A stretch of DNA of 42,481 nt from Acidobacteriaceae bacterium (GTDB lineage: Bacteria; Acidobacteriota; Terriglobia; Bryobacterales; Bryobacteraceae), in assembly GCA_019244055.1 (NCBI GenBank), contig JAFATG010000246.1, positions 1-42,481 of the forward strand. The letters run 5' to 3'. This document shows positions 26,535-35,195 of the stretch, piece after piece (the stretch's first letter is position 1; every line of letters starts with the position of its first letter). The notes beneath the pieces are model-generated. The model searched no databases and was not told where the DNA came from. It worked only from the letters and a program-made list of their open reading frames with translations. The translations under genes and the position numbers were made by a program.

Positions 26535-27905
26535 TTATCGCTGCGGAGAAGGTGGATTTTGGTTGGCCGTGACCGAATTGCCATTCGTGGCGGGGCTTGG
26601 AACTCCGGGTTGCCCGGTGGAACTCTGTGCCGGCTGAACCTGGTTCTGCTGATCGTTTGAATTCTGATTCTTCTTTTTCTTCTTTTCGGCCTTTGCCTGT
26701 TTCTTGGCTTGCTGCTCGCGGTATTTCTGCAGGTCTTTATCGCGGTTCGTGGGTAGCGGCTGACCGTTTTGTGTAGTCGTCGTACCGCTGGGTTTTGCAG
26801 CGCCGCCGCTGCTCCGGGCGTCCGGTTTTCGATCGAGAGAGTTATCAGTTGCGCTAACCGTGGTCGCGCTAACTTCCGCTGTACCCGTTCCGGAGCCGGT
26901 ATTGCTTGCTACTTCCGTGTTCGGCACAGGAACACTGGCAGGAATCGTTCGCTTCGGATCGGTCATAGTCGGAGTACCGGATTTGGCCGCGTGACTTAGA
27001 TCCGGACCGCTGCGCAGCCAGTCCGTGCCGCGCGCCATCAAACCAGGCTTTTTGTAGTTTTCAATCTCGTACTTCTCGTGATCATAAGCCGCACGATCAA
27101 CCTGCGGGATAGGCATTTCCATTTCCTCGAGGCGACGCTTGGCATCTTGCGCTCGATCGCTTAGCGGATAGTCCGCAACGACCCGGGAAAACATTTCGCC
27201 CGCTTGTTTCCGGAATCGGGGGCCCATCTTTGAATATGCATCCCCTGCCTCATACAACGCGTCTCCGTCTTTGCTAAAGAGCGGATACTGATTGACAAGC
27301 GCATTTAGGCGGTTTGCCGCCGCAGGGTTCATCTCGCGCTTCCAATAGAAATTTCCGACCACGAATTCGTGATCGGCCAGGCTCTCCTGAATATTCCGAA
27401 GACGCTGGGCGGCCAGGGGCGCGAACTTGCTGTTCGGGAATTGCACCAGCAACTGTCTGCACTCGTCTTCCGCACGAAGTGTCTGGGTGATGTCGCGATC
27501 ACTCTTGTCCATCTGTTTATAGTGGATCTCGCAAACGCGGTTCTGAGCCTGGGCCGCCTCCTCCATACCCGGATAGAAAAGAATGAAATCCTTATACTCG
27601 GCCTCGGCTTGCGCCATGCCGTTCGCGCCGCCTTCTCGGAACCAACTGTCGGCGATGGCCAGTTTGGCTTTTGCCATGTATTCGCTCGATTCGTAGGTGT
27701 TCATCAAGGTCTGGAGCGAGATGCGGGCGGTTTCGTAGCGGCCGCGCTCGATGTCATTCATGGCCTGATCGAACAAAACTTTATCGGGTTGCTGCGTATT
27801 CTTTACGATCGGTGTTTCGTACTTGTGGCGTATGCATCCTGCCAGCAAGCCGAATGAAAGTGCCAGCAGGATCGCCCGTTTCGGCAAGAACTTAGAAAAA
27901 TCCAT
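26535..27905 (-). CDS. bamD: Outer-membrane assembly lipoprotein BamD with long C-terminal extension
   Basis: This 456-residue lipoprotein has a signal peptide ending in a LAGC lipobox (Cys24), then TPR-like repeats (DQAMNDIERGRYETARISLQ, AKAKLAIADSWFREG, RAEDECRQLLVQFPNSKFA) over about 40-265. That matches BamD, which with BamA inserts beta-barrel proteins into the outer membrane. Enterobacterial BamD is about 245 residues; here about 150 extra residues form a low-complexity tail rich in Ser, Thr, Gln, Asn and Lys, including a Lys-rich run near 390-410. It follows rpe by 6 bases and precedes a receiver gene by 24. BamD-like TPR lipoproteins such as CpoB are alternatives, but the repeat spacing favours BamD. 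Confidence 0.88.
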   Translation of the reverse strand: MDFSKFLPKRAILLALSFGLLAGCIRHKYETPIVKNTQQPDKVLFDQAMNDIERGRYETARISLQTLMNTYESSEYMAKAKLAIADSWFREGGANGMAQAEAEYKDFILFYPGMEEAAQAQNRVCEIHYKQMDKSDRDITQTLRAEDECRQLLVQFPNSKFAPLAAQRLRNIQESLADHEFVVGNFYWKREMNPAAANRLNALVNQYPLFSKDGDALYEAGDAYSKMGPRFRKQAGEMFSRVVADYPLSDRAQDAKRRLEEMEMPIPQVDRAAYDHEKYEIENYKKPGLMARGTDWLRSGPDLSHAAKSGTPTMTDPKRTIPASVPVPNTEVASNTGSGTGTAEVSATTVSATDNSLDRKPDARSSGGAAKPSGTTTTQNGQPLPTNRDKDLQKYREQQAKKQAKAEKKKKKNQNSNDQQNQVQPAQSSTGQPGVPSPATNGNSVTANQNPPSPQR

Positions 27906-27911
27906 ATTCGA

Positions 27912-28583
27912 CTAAACCTTCACTGAGCACGCCTCTTCCGCCAGGCGCTGCATTTGATGAACAGTCTCGGCCGGATTGGGGGTGTGAAAGACGGAAGAGC
28001 CTGCAACCACCCAATCTACTCCTGCGCGGGCAACGTCCGCAATGTTTTCCGGCCCAACGCCCCCATCGATTTCGATCGCGAACCCCCGTTTGCGCTCCGC
28101 CCGCCTGCGAACGAGTTCCCGTACTTTGGCCAGGGAATTGGGAATGAACTGTTGGCCGCCATAGCCGGGATTGACGCTCATGACCAGGACGTAATCCACA
28201 ATGTCGAGAACGTTTTCCAGCAACATGACCGGCGTCGCAGGGTTGATCACGACTCCGGCTTTGGCTCCGTGTTCCTGGATCATATGCAATGTTCGATCCA
28301 GGTTGCGGCAAACCTCGTAATGCACGCTTATGCAATCAGCGCCTGCCTTGATAAAAATCGGCGCGTACGTGTCAGGATCTTCAATCATCAAATGATGATC
28401 TAGTTTGACGCGGGTGAAGCGCCGAAGAGATTCAGTAATCGGCGTACCCATGGTGAAATTGGGCACAAAGTGACCGTCCATGATGTCCACATGGATCATG
28501 CCGATGCCGGCCTGCTCCACCTTCCGAACATCGTCACCGAGGTGAGCGAAATCCGCGGCAAAAATGGATGGAACAATCTGCAC
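27912..28583 (-). CDS. rpe: Ribulose-phosphate 3-epimerase
   Basis: This 223-residue TIM-barrel enzyme interconverts ribulose-5-phosphate and xylulose-5-phosphate in the pentose phosphate pathway. Visible motifs are PSIFAADFAHLGDDV, HVDIMDGHFVPNFTMG, LDHHLMIEDPDTY, VLVMSVNPGYGGQQFIPN and IEIDGGVGPENI, including the conserved metal-binding His and Asp residues. The length is normal. It is the first gene of the minus-strand run rpe-bamD-receiver-yajQ-hydrolase, with gaps of 6, 24 and 41 bases and then a 1-base overlap, so one transcript is likely. Confidence 0.97.
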   Translation of the reverse strand: MQIVPSIFAADFAHLGDDVRKVEQAGIGMIHVDIMDGHFVPNFTMGTPITESLRRFTRVKLDHHLMIEDPDTYAPIFIKAGADCISVHYEVCRNLDRTLHMIQEHGAKAGVVINPATPVMLLENVLDIVDYVLVMSVNPGYGGQQFIPNSLAKVRELVRRRAERKRGFAIEIDGGVGPENIADVARAGVDWVVAGSSVFHTPNPAETVHQMQRLAEEACSVKV

Positions 28584-28917
28584 GTAAGCTACTCAGGCAA
28601 AAGGTGTTCACTCGCCCTCCTGCTGGCTCCCCAGCTGCGGTACGAGCGCGATTCACGACCTTTCCCGCAGGTTACTGTGGACCGCCACCTCCGATGGGAA
28701 CCCTTTGATCGTAACACGCAAAACTGCCGCTTAGACCCCGAAGCGCCCTGAGATTCGCTATCCTAGCTGTGAAGTCTAGTCTTTTCCCGCTAAGCGAGAG
28801 GTCCAATACGAATCGCCTTCGGACACACCGATTTAATGAATGAAGACGAATGAGCGGCTTTGAAGTCACTCTGCGGAAGGGCAAGGGTCGGCTTGCTAGC
28901 GGCAGTCAGTCTTCGGC
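28584..28917. other. Divergent intergenic region between rpe and histidine kinase
   Basis: The 334 bases should hold the promoters for both genes. A minus-strand open frame (28672-28884) is Arg-rich and has no recognisable motif; I do not call it a gene. I found no tRNA-like or riboswitch-like fold by eye. Confidence 0.45.
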
Positions 28918-31161
28918 ATGGAGCCGAAAGTAATGCCGCCCGCAATGACAGGCAGTATACGGGTTGCAACCGCTGCGGTCGGGTCGCTGTTGATCTCGTT
29001 CGTCGCGCTAGGTTCGCCCCTGGCGACGAACCCGCAGCTTCCGCTTCTGACCTCTATTAAGGAGGTCCGGAGCCTTTCGCCTGCCGAAGCGAAGTTGGGG
29101 TATCCGGTGTGCTTACGCGCAACGATCACCTATTTTGATCCGACCGAGAACTTCCTGTTCATGCAGGACGCAACCACAGGGATCTGGGCTTCGTCTTCAT
29201 GGCCTATACTACCGGTTGCAGCCGGGGACGTTGTCGAAGTACAAGCCAAAACCACATTTACAGATTTCGCGCCGGATCTCACGGACTTGCATTTAAAGCG
29301 AGTGGGCCGCACCCCGCTCCCAGTACCGGACCGCGCGACATTTGAGCAACTGGCGAGCACGCTTGAGGACAGCCGGTGGGTCGAAATCGAAGGAAGCGTC
29401 AGAGAGGCCGAGTATCTGCATCGATACCCCTGGGAGCAGGTGCTCTGGATGGATGTGGCCGTTCCCGGGGGCCACATTGATGTCTCGATCCCCTGGAATG
29501 GCTCCTCAGTTCCGCCGCCCCATCTCGTAGATGCAAGAGTTCGCATTCGAGGAGCTTGCGGAGCGAACTTTAACGCAAAGAGACAGCTTGTCGGTGTTCA
29601 GATCTACGTTCCCGATCTGCGGGAAGTGACTACAATTGAAGCGCCGCCTATTAATCTCGCCGCTCAATCTCCAACACCCATCGGGCAGGTACAGCGCTTC
29701 GGCTCTCGCAACACGTTAGGCCATCGAGTCAAGCTGGCTGGAATTGTCACAGCCGTCCTGCAAAATCGCGGGTTCTACCTTCAAGACAACTCCGGAAGCA
29801 TTTATGTACAGAGCCGGCAAGCGAACGATTTTACATACGGAGATGAGGTAGAGATTTTGGGCTTTGTCGCATTTGCCGACTCGCACCTGAGGCTCGAAGA
29901 TGGCAGCGTGCGCCGCTTGCGACGCAACGCTGCTCTCAAGCGGGCGGAGATCGGTGTTGAAGAAGCGTTTTCGGAAAAATACGATTCTGATCTGGTGACC
30001 CTGCAGGGGCGAATAGTTGGGCGGTCTGCTTTACGGGAGCAGCAGGTATTGATGATTCAGCAGAAGCAGAGCATTTTTCCGGTTATCTTTTCCCGGTCCG
30101 TGCCGGCGCGGCAATTACCGGATGAGGGCAGCCTGGTTAAGGTCACCGGAGTCTGCGTGAATGATATCGACTCATTTGGACGGGTGAGCGCATTCAAACT
30201 GATCGCCCGTGCCGGCGAGGATGTTACGGTCCTTCAGCGGCCGCCTTGGTGGACAGTTCGGCGGGCATTGATGTCAATTGCCGTATTGGGAACACTCACC
30301 GCGGTTGTTTTGGCGTGGGTTCTTGTTCTCCGCCGGCGCGTACGGCTGCAGACCCGCCTGATTTCTCGAAAGCTGCTCGAAGAAGAAGCGCTGAAAGAAG
30401 CCGCGGAGATGGCGAGCCGTAGTAAGGGCGAGTTCCTAGCAAATATGAGCCACGAACTTCGCACTCCCATGAATGCGATCGTCGGCTTCACCGATCTCTT
30501 ACTGGATACGCCGCTTACGGAAGAGCAGCGCGATTACGTCACCACTGTCCAGTTTTCTTCTAACGCGCTCACGAGAATCCTGAACGACGTTCTCGATTTT
30601 TCAAAGATTGAGGCTGGCGAGCTGCTACTCGAACAGACGACGTTTTCTCTTCGTTCATGTGTCGAGCGCATTCTCCAATTGATTGCGCCAGAGGCGAATC
30701 GCAAGCACCTCGCGCTCGATCTACGGATGGAGAACGACGTCTGCGACAGGATTGTAGGAGATCCCTACCGGCTCCACCAAGTCTTGCTGAATCTCCTGGG
30801 TAATGCAGTGAAGTTCACTGACAAGGGTTCCGTCACTCTTCGAATTTCCTGTATAGATCGGAGCGAGTCCTCTCTGCTACTGCAGTTCACGGTGGCTGAT
30901 ACCGGGATCGGGATACCACTCGAAGCCCAAACTAGAATCTTTCAATCGTTTCACCAGGGCGATGGCTCCACCACCCGGAAGTATGGAGGCACGGGTCTGG
31001 GCCTGGCGATTTGCAGCCGGTTGGTGAGCCTCTTCGGCGGCAGCATTTGGGTGGAAAGTGCGCCCGGTCAAGGTAGCAGCTTCCATTTCACTGCGAGGTT
31101 TTCCTTGCCGGCTGAAGCCGTTCCGGTCCGGGCCGGCGATCTGCTGAGAGACGCCGTGTAG
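28918..31161 (+). CDS. Membrane histidine kinase with OB-like extracytoplasmic sensor
   Basis: This 747-residue sensor kinase opens with a hydrophobic signal segment (about 14-33). Residues about 55-435 are extracytoplasmic and contain repeated OB-fold-like units: [40 protein letters not shown] and [11 protein letters not shown], each followed by a GDEVEILG-type strand. One membrane helix lies at about 451-470. The transmitter follows: His512 in [15 protein letters not shown], then an HATPase domain with [20 protein letters not shown] and [10 protein letters not shown]. There is no receiver domain and no regulator gene adjacent, so it is an orphan kinase. The start could also be ATG 28933. 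The ligand is unknown. Confidence 0.9.
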   Translation: MEPKVMPPAMTGSIRVATAAVGSLLISFVALGSPLATNPQLPLLTSIKEVRSLSPAEAKLGYPVCLRATITYFDPTENFLFMQDATTGIWASSSWPILPVAAGDVVEVQAKTTFTDFAPDLTDLHLKRVGRTPLPVPDRATFEQLASTLEDSRWVEIEGSVREAEYLHRYPWEQVLWMDVAVPGGHIDVSIPWNGSSVPPPHLVDARVRIRGACGANFNAKRQLVGVQIYVPDLREVTTIEAPPINLAAQSPTPIGQVQRFGSRNTLGHRVKLAGIVTAVLQNRGFYLQDNSGSIYVQSRQANDFTYGDEVEILGFVAFADSHLRLEDGSVRRLRRNAALKRAEIGVEEAFSEKYDSDLVTLQGRIVGRSALREQQVLMIQQKQSIFPVIFSRSVPARQLPDEGSLVKVTGVCVNDIDSFGRVSAFKLIARAGEDVTVLQRPPWWTVRRALMSIAVLGTLTAVVLAWVLVLRRRVRLQTRLISRKLLEEEALKEAAEMASRSKGEFLANMSHELRTPMNAIVGFTDLLLDTPLTEEQRDYVTTVQFSSNALTRILNDVLDFSKIEAGELLLEQTTFSLRSCVERILQLIAPEANRKHLALDLRMENDVCDRIVGDPYRLHQVLLNLLGNAVKFTDKGSVTLRISCIDRSESSLLLQFTVADTGIGIPLEAQTRIFQSFHQGDGSTTRKYGGTGLGLAICSRLVSLFGGSIWVESAPGQGSSFHFTARFSLPAEAVPVRAGDLLRDAV

Positions 31162-31237
31162 GCCCGGAAAGCATGCTGAAAGCAAGCTTGTCGCCAGACA
31201 GGTTTCAGCAACACGCCTACGCCCGTCATGACCGGCG

Positions 31238-31765
31238 CTATTTCGGCATAAACGAGAAAATTCCCACGATCCACCCGCCTACGACCAGGAGCGCTGGATT
31301 GATTTTGTATCTCAGTAGTACCAGCAGCACGCCTACTGCAATCGTCGCTGTTTCCAGTCCTGTAACTGCTCCTCTCGCCATTGTGAAGCAGCCCGCCAGC
31401 AGCAGCCCGATGGAGACGGGAGCCAGTCCTTGCTGAATGGAAGTTCGCCAGGGCCATTTTTCCAGCCGCTTCCATAAGCGCCCTATTACAAACGCGAGTA
31501 ATGCCGTGGGACCGAAGAACGCGAGCACAGTGACCAGCGCACCAAGAAGACCTCCCGCCCACTGCCCTATCGAAACAATCATCATCATGTTGGGACCGGG
31601 CGCCATCTGCCCAACGCTATAGAGGTGGATAAGTTGCGGGAAAGTAAGCCACTTATGCACGTCCACGGTGAGAATCTTCATTTCGGGGAACGCTGCCATT
31701 CCGCCGCCTACGGTAAGCAAAGACAAGAACGCGAACACGCGAGCAACTGCTGGTATCTGGTTCAT
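31238..31765 (-). CDS. chrA: Chromate transporter, second half-size subunit (CHR family)
   Basis: This 175-residue membrane protein carries the CHR-domain features FLSLLTVGGGMAAFPEM and YSVGQMAPGPNMMM, followed by several hydrophobic helices. Short-chain CHR proteins work as heterologous pairs to export chromate by proton antiport. It overlaps the upstream CHR gene by an ATGA junction. Both halves are full-length for the short-chain type. The true substrate could differ from chromate. Confidence 0.92.
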   Translation of the reverse strand: MNQIPAVARVFAFLSLLTVGGGMAAFPEMKILTVDVHKWLTFPQLIHLYSVGQMAPGPNMMMIVSIGQWAGGLLGALVTVLAFFGPTALLAFVIGRLWKRLEKWPWRTSIQQGLAPVSIGLLLAGCFTMARGAVTGLETATIAVGVLLVLLRYKINPALLVVGGWIVGIFSFMPK

Positions 31766-32370
31766 TCGGTGGCGCTCACTTTCTCCGTGCGACGGGGGCG
31801 GTGAAACAGAATGGCCAGAGCCCCGACCACGATTAATGTACGCGGTACCGACTGGTGCAAGCGGTTTACCGCAATGACTGTCAGTGCCATAAAGACGAAA
31901 TCGAACTTACCCGCCAGCGACTTCTTGCTGAGCTGCATCACAGTTGAGAGAATTAGACCGACCGCGGCGGCGGCCACGCCCTTCAGCCCGGCCGTGCTCC
32001 ACGCGTGATCGCCGTGCTGGTGATAAAAAATCCCCACGGCGTACATGAGGGCCCCACCGGGCAGGCAAATGCCTACAATTGCTGCGATCGATCCCATGAT
32101 TCCGCGCAGTTTCTGTCCTACCAGAATGGCCATATTAGTGGCATTCAGGCCGGGCAGGGACTGGCTGATCGAGAGCATTTCGACGAATTCCTTGTCATCG
32201 ACCCAGTTCCGTTTGGCAACAAGCGCGCCACGAAGGTAGGGAACAACGCCTCCGAAGCTGGTAGCACCGATGGTCAGGAACTCCAGAAAGATATCCCAGA
32301 TGGATACCGCTGCTCTTGCAGCAGTTACATCCGCTACTTGAGGCGCGAGTTTTGCGGCAGCGTTACTCAT
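31762..32370 (-). CDS. chrA: Chromate transporter, first half-size subunit (CHR family)
   Basis: This 202-residue membrane protein has the first-half CHR signature: IFLEFLTIGATSFGGVVPYL, then SISQSLPGLNATNMAILVGQ and LPGGALMYAVG. A ~20-residue hydrophilic leader precedes the first helix. The gene overlaps the CYTH-like gene upstream by 8 bases and the second CHR gene downstream by 4, forming a three-gene coupled unit. No ChrB regulator is nearby. Confidence 0.92.
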   Translation of the reverse strand: MSNAAAKLAPQVADVTAARAAVSIWDIFLEFLTIGATSFGGVVPYLRGALVAKRNWVDDKEFVEMLSISQSLPGLNATNMAILVGQKLRGIMGSIAAIVGICLPGGALMYAVGIFYHQHGDHAWSTAGLKGVAAAAVGLILSTVMQLSKKSLAGKFDFVFMALTVIAVNRLHQSVPRTLIVVGALAILFHRPRRTEKVSATE

Positions 32371-33340
32371 GACTTTGGGGCTCGTTCCCGTTCAAGCGGT
32401 ACACCATTGCGGTCTTGGTTACGCCTAGTGCAAGCCAATCCTTCACATCCTGCTGCAGTGTGACGTAGAATTGCGCGGCTAGCTTCTTTTGCTTTTCGGC
32501 AACAGATTCTCTACTGGGAAATTTCACCTGAAAAGCGAACTCTCCCACTAGCGGCTTGTGCTCGCCGCGCGTTCGCCACAAGGAAATGTCACATTTCGCT
32601 ACTTGTCCTTTGCCGAAGTCCAATTGCCCCAGCGGGAGCAGTACCTCTTCGACAATTCCCCCGTTCACGAGGCAGATCTTTTCGTCGTCGGATTTCTTGA
32701 GGGAAGCCAGTGCGGGGATGATCTTGACAAGCGTGGTGATCGCGGTTTTGTTGGCATCATGCACTTGGCTCAAGCCGAACTGGCAGTTGTGGGAGTAAAG
32801 GATTCGATATCCGCCAACTTCGTTCTTTAGCGGCAGCGCTTCCGCCTTGAACTTGATGCGGTACGCTCCGGCGATTTTGGGCCGCACGTCCGTCTCAGTG
32901 GCCTTTTGTTCGTCAGGATGGCGGAACTTAAAAACGATTTCCGGGTCGCCCACGGGAAAACCGTCCACGTACGAAATACGCCGGCGCAGTATGAACCCGT
33001 TGTTGTAGAGGCGGAAATCGGGAGTATCGCCGAAAGTGATCTCGCGGACTTCAGGCCGCTGGTCCGCATTTGGATCGGCGATGAATCCCACACCGACGTT
33101 TTTCGCGGTTTGCTTTACCATTCTGCCGAAGTCTTTGAAGCTCTGTACCGAGGTGAAGCGATCAGGCTTAAGAATCAGCTTCGCTTCCAAATAGGTAATT
33201 TTGTCGAGCGGCTGGCCATCGGCGTATGCGGCCATCGCGGCGGCAGAAACTGTATTCGGCCGGGCACTCGCCACCGGGACGGCAGACCTGCCTTTTTCCT
33301 TCTTGTCAGCTTTCTTCTCTTTTTTCTTATCCTTTGACAC
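32363..33340 (-). CDS. CYTH-like (triphosphate tunnel fold) protein of unknown role
   Basis: This 325-residue soluble protein begins with a Lys-rich tail (SKDKKKEKKADKKEKGRS) that suggests contact with nucleic acid, polyphosphate or membrane lipid. From about residue 48 the pattern resembles CYTH or triphosphate tunnel enzymes: YLEAKLIL with Glu52 and Lys54, then GDTPDFRLYNNGFILRRR at 104-121, EIVFKFR at 134-140, and YRIKFKAEALP. Such folds bind triphosphates or polyphosphate in a basic tunnel. The usual N-terminal ExExK is reduced to one ExK, so catalysis is doubtful. The start is GTG at 33340. It overlaps chrA by 8 bases. The fold assignment rests on motifs only. Confidence 0.6.
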   Translation of the reverse strand: MSKDKKKEKKADKKEKGRSAVPVASARPNTVSAAAMAAYADGQPLDKITYLEAKLILKPDRFTSVQSFKDFGRMVKQTAKNVGVGFIADPNADQRPEVREITFGDTPDFRLYNNGFILRRRISYVDGFPVGDPEIVFKFRHPDEQKATETDVRPKIAGAYRIKFKAEALPLKNEVGGYRILYSHNCQFGLSQVHDANKTAITTLVKIIPALASLKKSDDEKICLVNGGIVEEVLLPLGQLDFGKGQVAKCDISLWRTRGEHKPLVGEFAFQVKFPSRESVAEKQKKLAAQFYVTLQQDVKDWLALGVTKTAMVYRLNGNEPQSHE

Positions 33341-33880
33341 AGTACCTACTCAGAAGACAGATTTCCCTAAACGAAGCGTCGATTGCCATGGAGGATCGTG
33401 AACGATCCTTCAGTTAAACCATGGGTCTGTACCCAATTTCTTATCCGAAATACGCGTAGTGTCGCGTTTGGAGGGACTGATGCACCCGATGAGTGCCGGC
33501 GTCAAGAATTTTTAATAGCAAAACGCGGGTGTTGAGATGGTCTCGCCGATTAACTTTCTGCCGAAGAACTCGTCGAAGCCGTGCAGGCAGGCAAGTACTC
33601 ATTCAGGTCCCCGAGGTAGTTTGTGCCGAGTTGGCTGGTCTCGTACCCGAGAGCTTTGAGGACGAGAACGATGGTCGCGGCCTGCCTGCCATCCATGCAT
33701 TCCACTTCACCATCACAAGAGCCGGATGCAGGCCAATCGTACTCTGCGCTTCCCGGCTGTGATCAGATAGCGTAGCGAAAGCGCCATCATATAGTTGCGG
33801 AAAGCCGAGGGGTTCCGACCCGTTCGGTACCCGCAACCCGGGCTCTTCGGCGACTGATCTCCCAGGCGAAGACCTGGATT
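33341..33880. other. Intergenic region, no gene recognised
   Basis: Besides the palindrome at 33392-33409, I see no convincing gene in these 540 bases. Open frames on either strand (for example 33493-33762 and 33603-33884) lack motifs and overlap each other. The sequence may be old decayed coding DNA. Confidence 0.4.
33392..33409. promoter_or_regulatory. Perfect palindrome upstream of CYTH-chrA unit
   Basis: AGGATCGT-GA-ACGATCCT is an 8-base perfect inverted repeat with a 2-base centre, ending 52 bases before the start of the CYTH-like gene. The size and placement fit an operator for a dimeric regulator of this unit. No candidate regulator gene is adjacent. Confidence 0.4.
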
Positions 33881-34543
33881 TCAAGGGGAGGGAGAGGCCG
33901 TGACGGAAGAGAGTAGCGCTGCAGAGTTCTTTCGAAGTCTGTGCCGTTTGCTCAGGTATCCCAAGTCTCTGCTATCGAGCATAGGCGGTTCCTCGGGGTC
34001 CATGAAATACATGATGCTTTTCGGGTTTGGATTGTGTTCGAGTCCCAACATGTGACCGAGTTCGTGAATGGAGGCGAGATACATCTCGCCGACGCTTAAC
34101 CGGCACCTCGGATTGAAAGCGATCCACCCGTGAAAGTTCGCTCGGTCCGCGAACTGTGAGCGCGCCGCCATTGTTTCGTTCGTGAACAGAGCCGAGCCGC
34201 CATCGATAACCTGAATCGAACATGGCGTCGTGTTCGTTTCGTGCCATGTCATATCCAGAACGGCCGCCCAGAAGTCCATCGCATGACGGAACTCTGTCGC
34301 GAGGCTCGGATTCGATGTGTTGAGCCAAACCCCTAAATCCATGTGGTCGTGTTTCCGCAGTTCGGAGCTTTGAACACAGGGCTCAGTGTGCACTACCCGG
34401 TTATTTTCTTTCCTTACTCGCTGAGCCAGCAAACCAGAGCTGGAGAGTAGAAGAGAAAGAAAAGACATAAAGCGCGACGCATGCCGAACCTTCGGAAAAT
34501 GGCACGTATAGGCATAACCCAAACGCCAGTTACTCCGCAGCAT
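33881..34543 (-). CDS. Small secreted matrixin-like zinc metalloprotease
   Basis: The zinc site is complete: His160, Glu161, His164 and His170 in HELGHMLGLEH, followed by a Met-turn in PKSIMYFMDPE. This is the metzincin/matrixin pattern. The protein is short, 220 residues from 34543 or about 195 from the ATG at 34468, and has a hydrophobic export segment (MSFLSLLLSSSGLLAQ). The real start is uncertain. It lacks a propeptide cysteine switch and accessory domains that I can see. It is probably released to the periplasm or outside the cell. It stands next to a VWFA-related remnant and an ECF sigma factor gene. Confidence 0.85.
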   Translation of the reverse strand: MLRSNWRLGYAYTCHFPKVRHASRFMSFLSLLLSSSGLLAQRVRKENNRVVHTEPCVQSSELRKHDHMDLGVWLNTSNPSLATEFRHAMDFWAAVLDMTWHETNTTPCSIQVIDGGSALFTNETMAARSQFADRANFHGWIAFNPRCRLSVGEMYLASIHELGHMLGLEHNPNPKSIMYFMDPEEPPMLDSRDLGYLSKRHRLRKNSAALLSSVTASPSP

Positions 34544-34655
34544 GCGATGATCGCTGATAATTACTGATTGGCCGATGCTGACGCGTGTGGTCGTGAGGTT
34601 TGATACGAAATCTCACCATTCGATGCAAAAGATCTGAATAACTTCGGGCGCACGC

Positions 34656-34874
34656 CTACAACCTGATGGGATGGGGCTGATCGTCCACAAACAAGCGGAA
34701 AGCCGAAAGACCGAGGCCGGAAACGGCATTTCCATTGCCATCCGTAACGGTGGCATGCAGCAGGACGAGGCGCGCGTCAATGCGAATGATGTGAGACGGC
34801 GCGGTAGTTGCGGCCTGTTGAGCGATGAATGCCAGGGCGCAAGCCCAGAGCGAACCCACGACAACAAGAATCAT
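34656..34874 (-). pseudogene. N-terminal remnant of a VWFA-related acidobacterial protein
   Basis: The 72 codons encode a signal peptide (LVVVGSLWACALAFIAQQA) and then RLVLLHATVTDGNGNAVSGL with FRLFVDDQPHPI. That is the standard opening of the acidobacterial VWFA-related family (TIGR03436), which should continue into a VWA domain of about 200 residues. Here the frame stops right after PHPIRL, and I find no VWA sequence in any frame between it and the matrixin gene. It is a truncated relic, possibly still expressed as a short secreted peptide. Confidence 0.7.
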
Positions 34875-35195
34875 GAGAATTGGCTACAACCCGATCCGAG
34901 CGTGAGCTGAAGGGCGCGAGAGCCGGGCATTATTGGCCTCGATTCATGAGCTTGAGCGGGTCCCGATCTGAAATTTCTCTCAGGGATTCCAACTCGTCGG
35001 CTGCTCAACTTATGTGCGCTACACCGTTGCGCAGTGCCATTAAATGGTGCACGAAAACGTGCGCACCTGCGGACCGCGCTGCACCAAAACGTGCACTCGG
35101 GGGAACCTTGGTCAAGGAGTGTCGCTCTAAGTGACTGATCTTTCAGGCACGACACCTCGCAGAACTGCTGGCCTGAGAAGTGCCCTATTGCCGGC
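34875..35195. other. Divergent intergenic region with repeated inverted motif
   Basis: No gene recognised in these 321 bases between the VWFA remnant and the sigma factor gene. The notable content is the tandem inverted motif at 35048-35094, described separately. Confidence 0.45.
35048..35094. promoter_or_regulatory. Two copies of TGCAC-nAAAAC-GTGC, 32-base period
   Basis: TGCACGAAAACGTGC lies at 35048-35062 and TGCACCAAAACGTGC at 35080-35094, differing at one base. Each is an inverted repeat around an A-rich core. The 32-base period is about three helical turns, placing both on one face of the DNA. They sit about 100-150 bases before the ECF sigma factor start. A regulator site is inferred. 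Confidence 0.45.

Noticed and set aside
28672-28884. 70-codon minus-strand frame upstream of rpe
   Set aside because: Arg-rich with no motif and no ribosome site; more likely promoter DNA.
33493-33884. Overlapping short open frames on both strands between the CYTH-like and matrixin genes
   Set aside because: They conflict with each other and show no conserved pattern; perhaps ancient decayed coding DNA.
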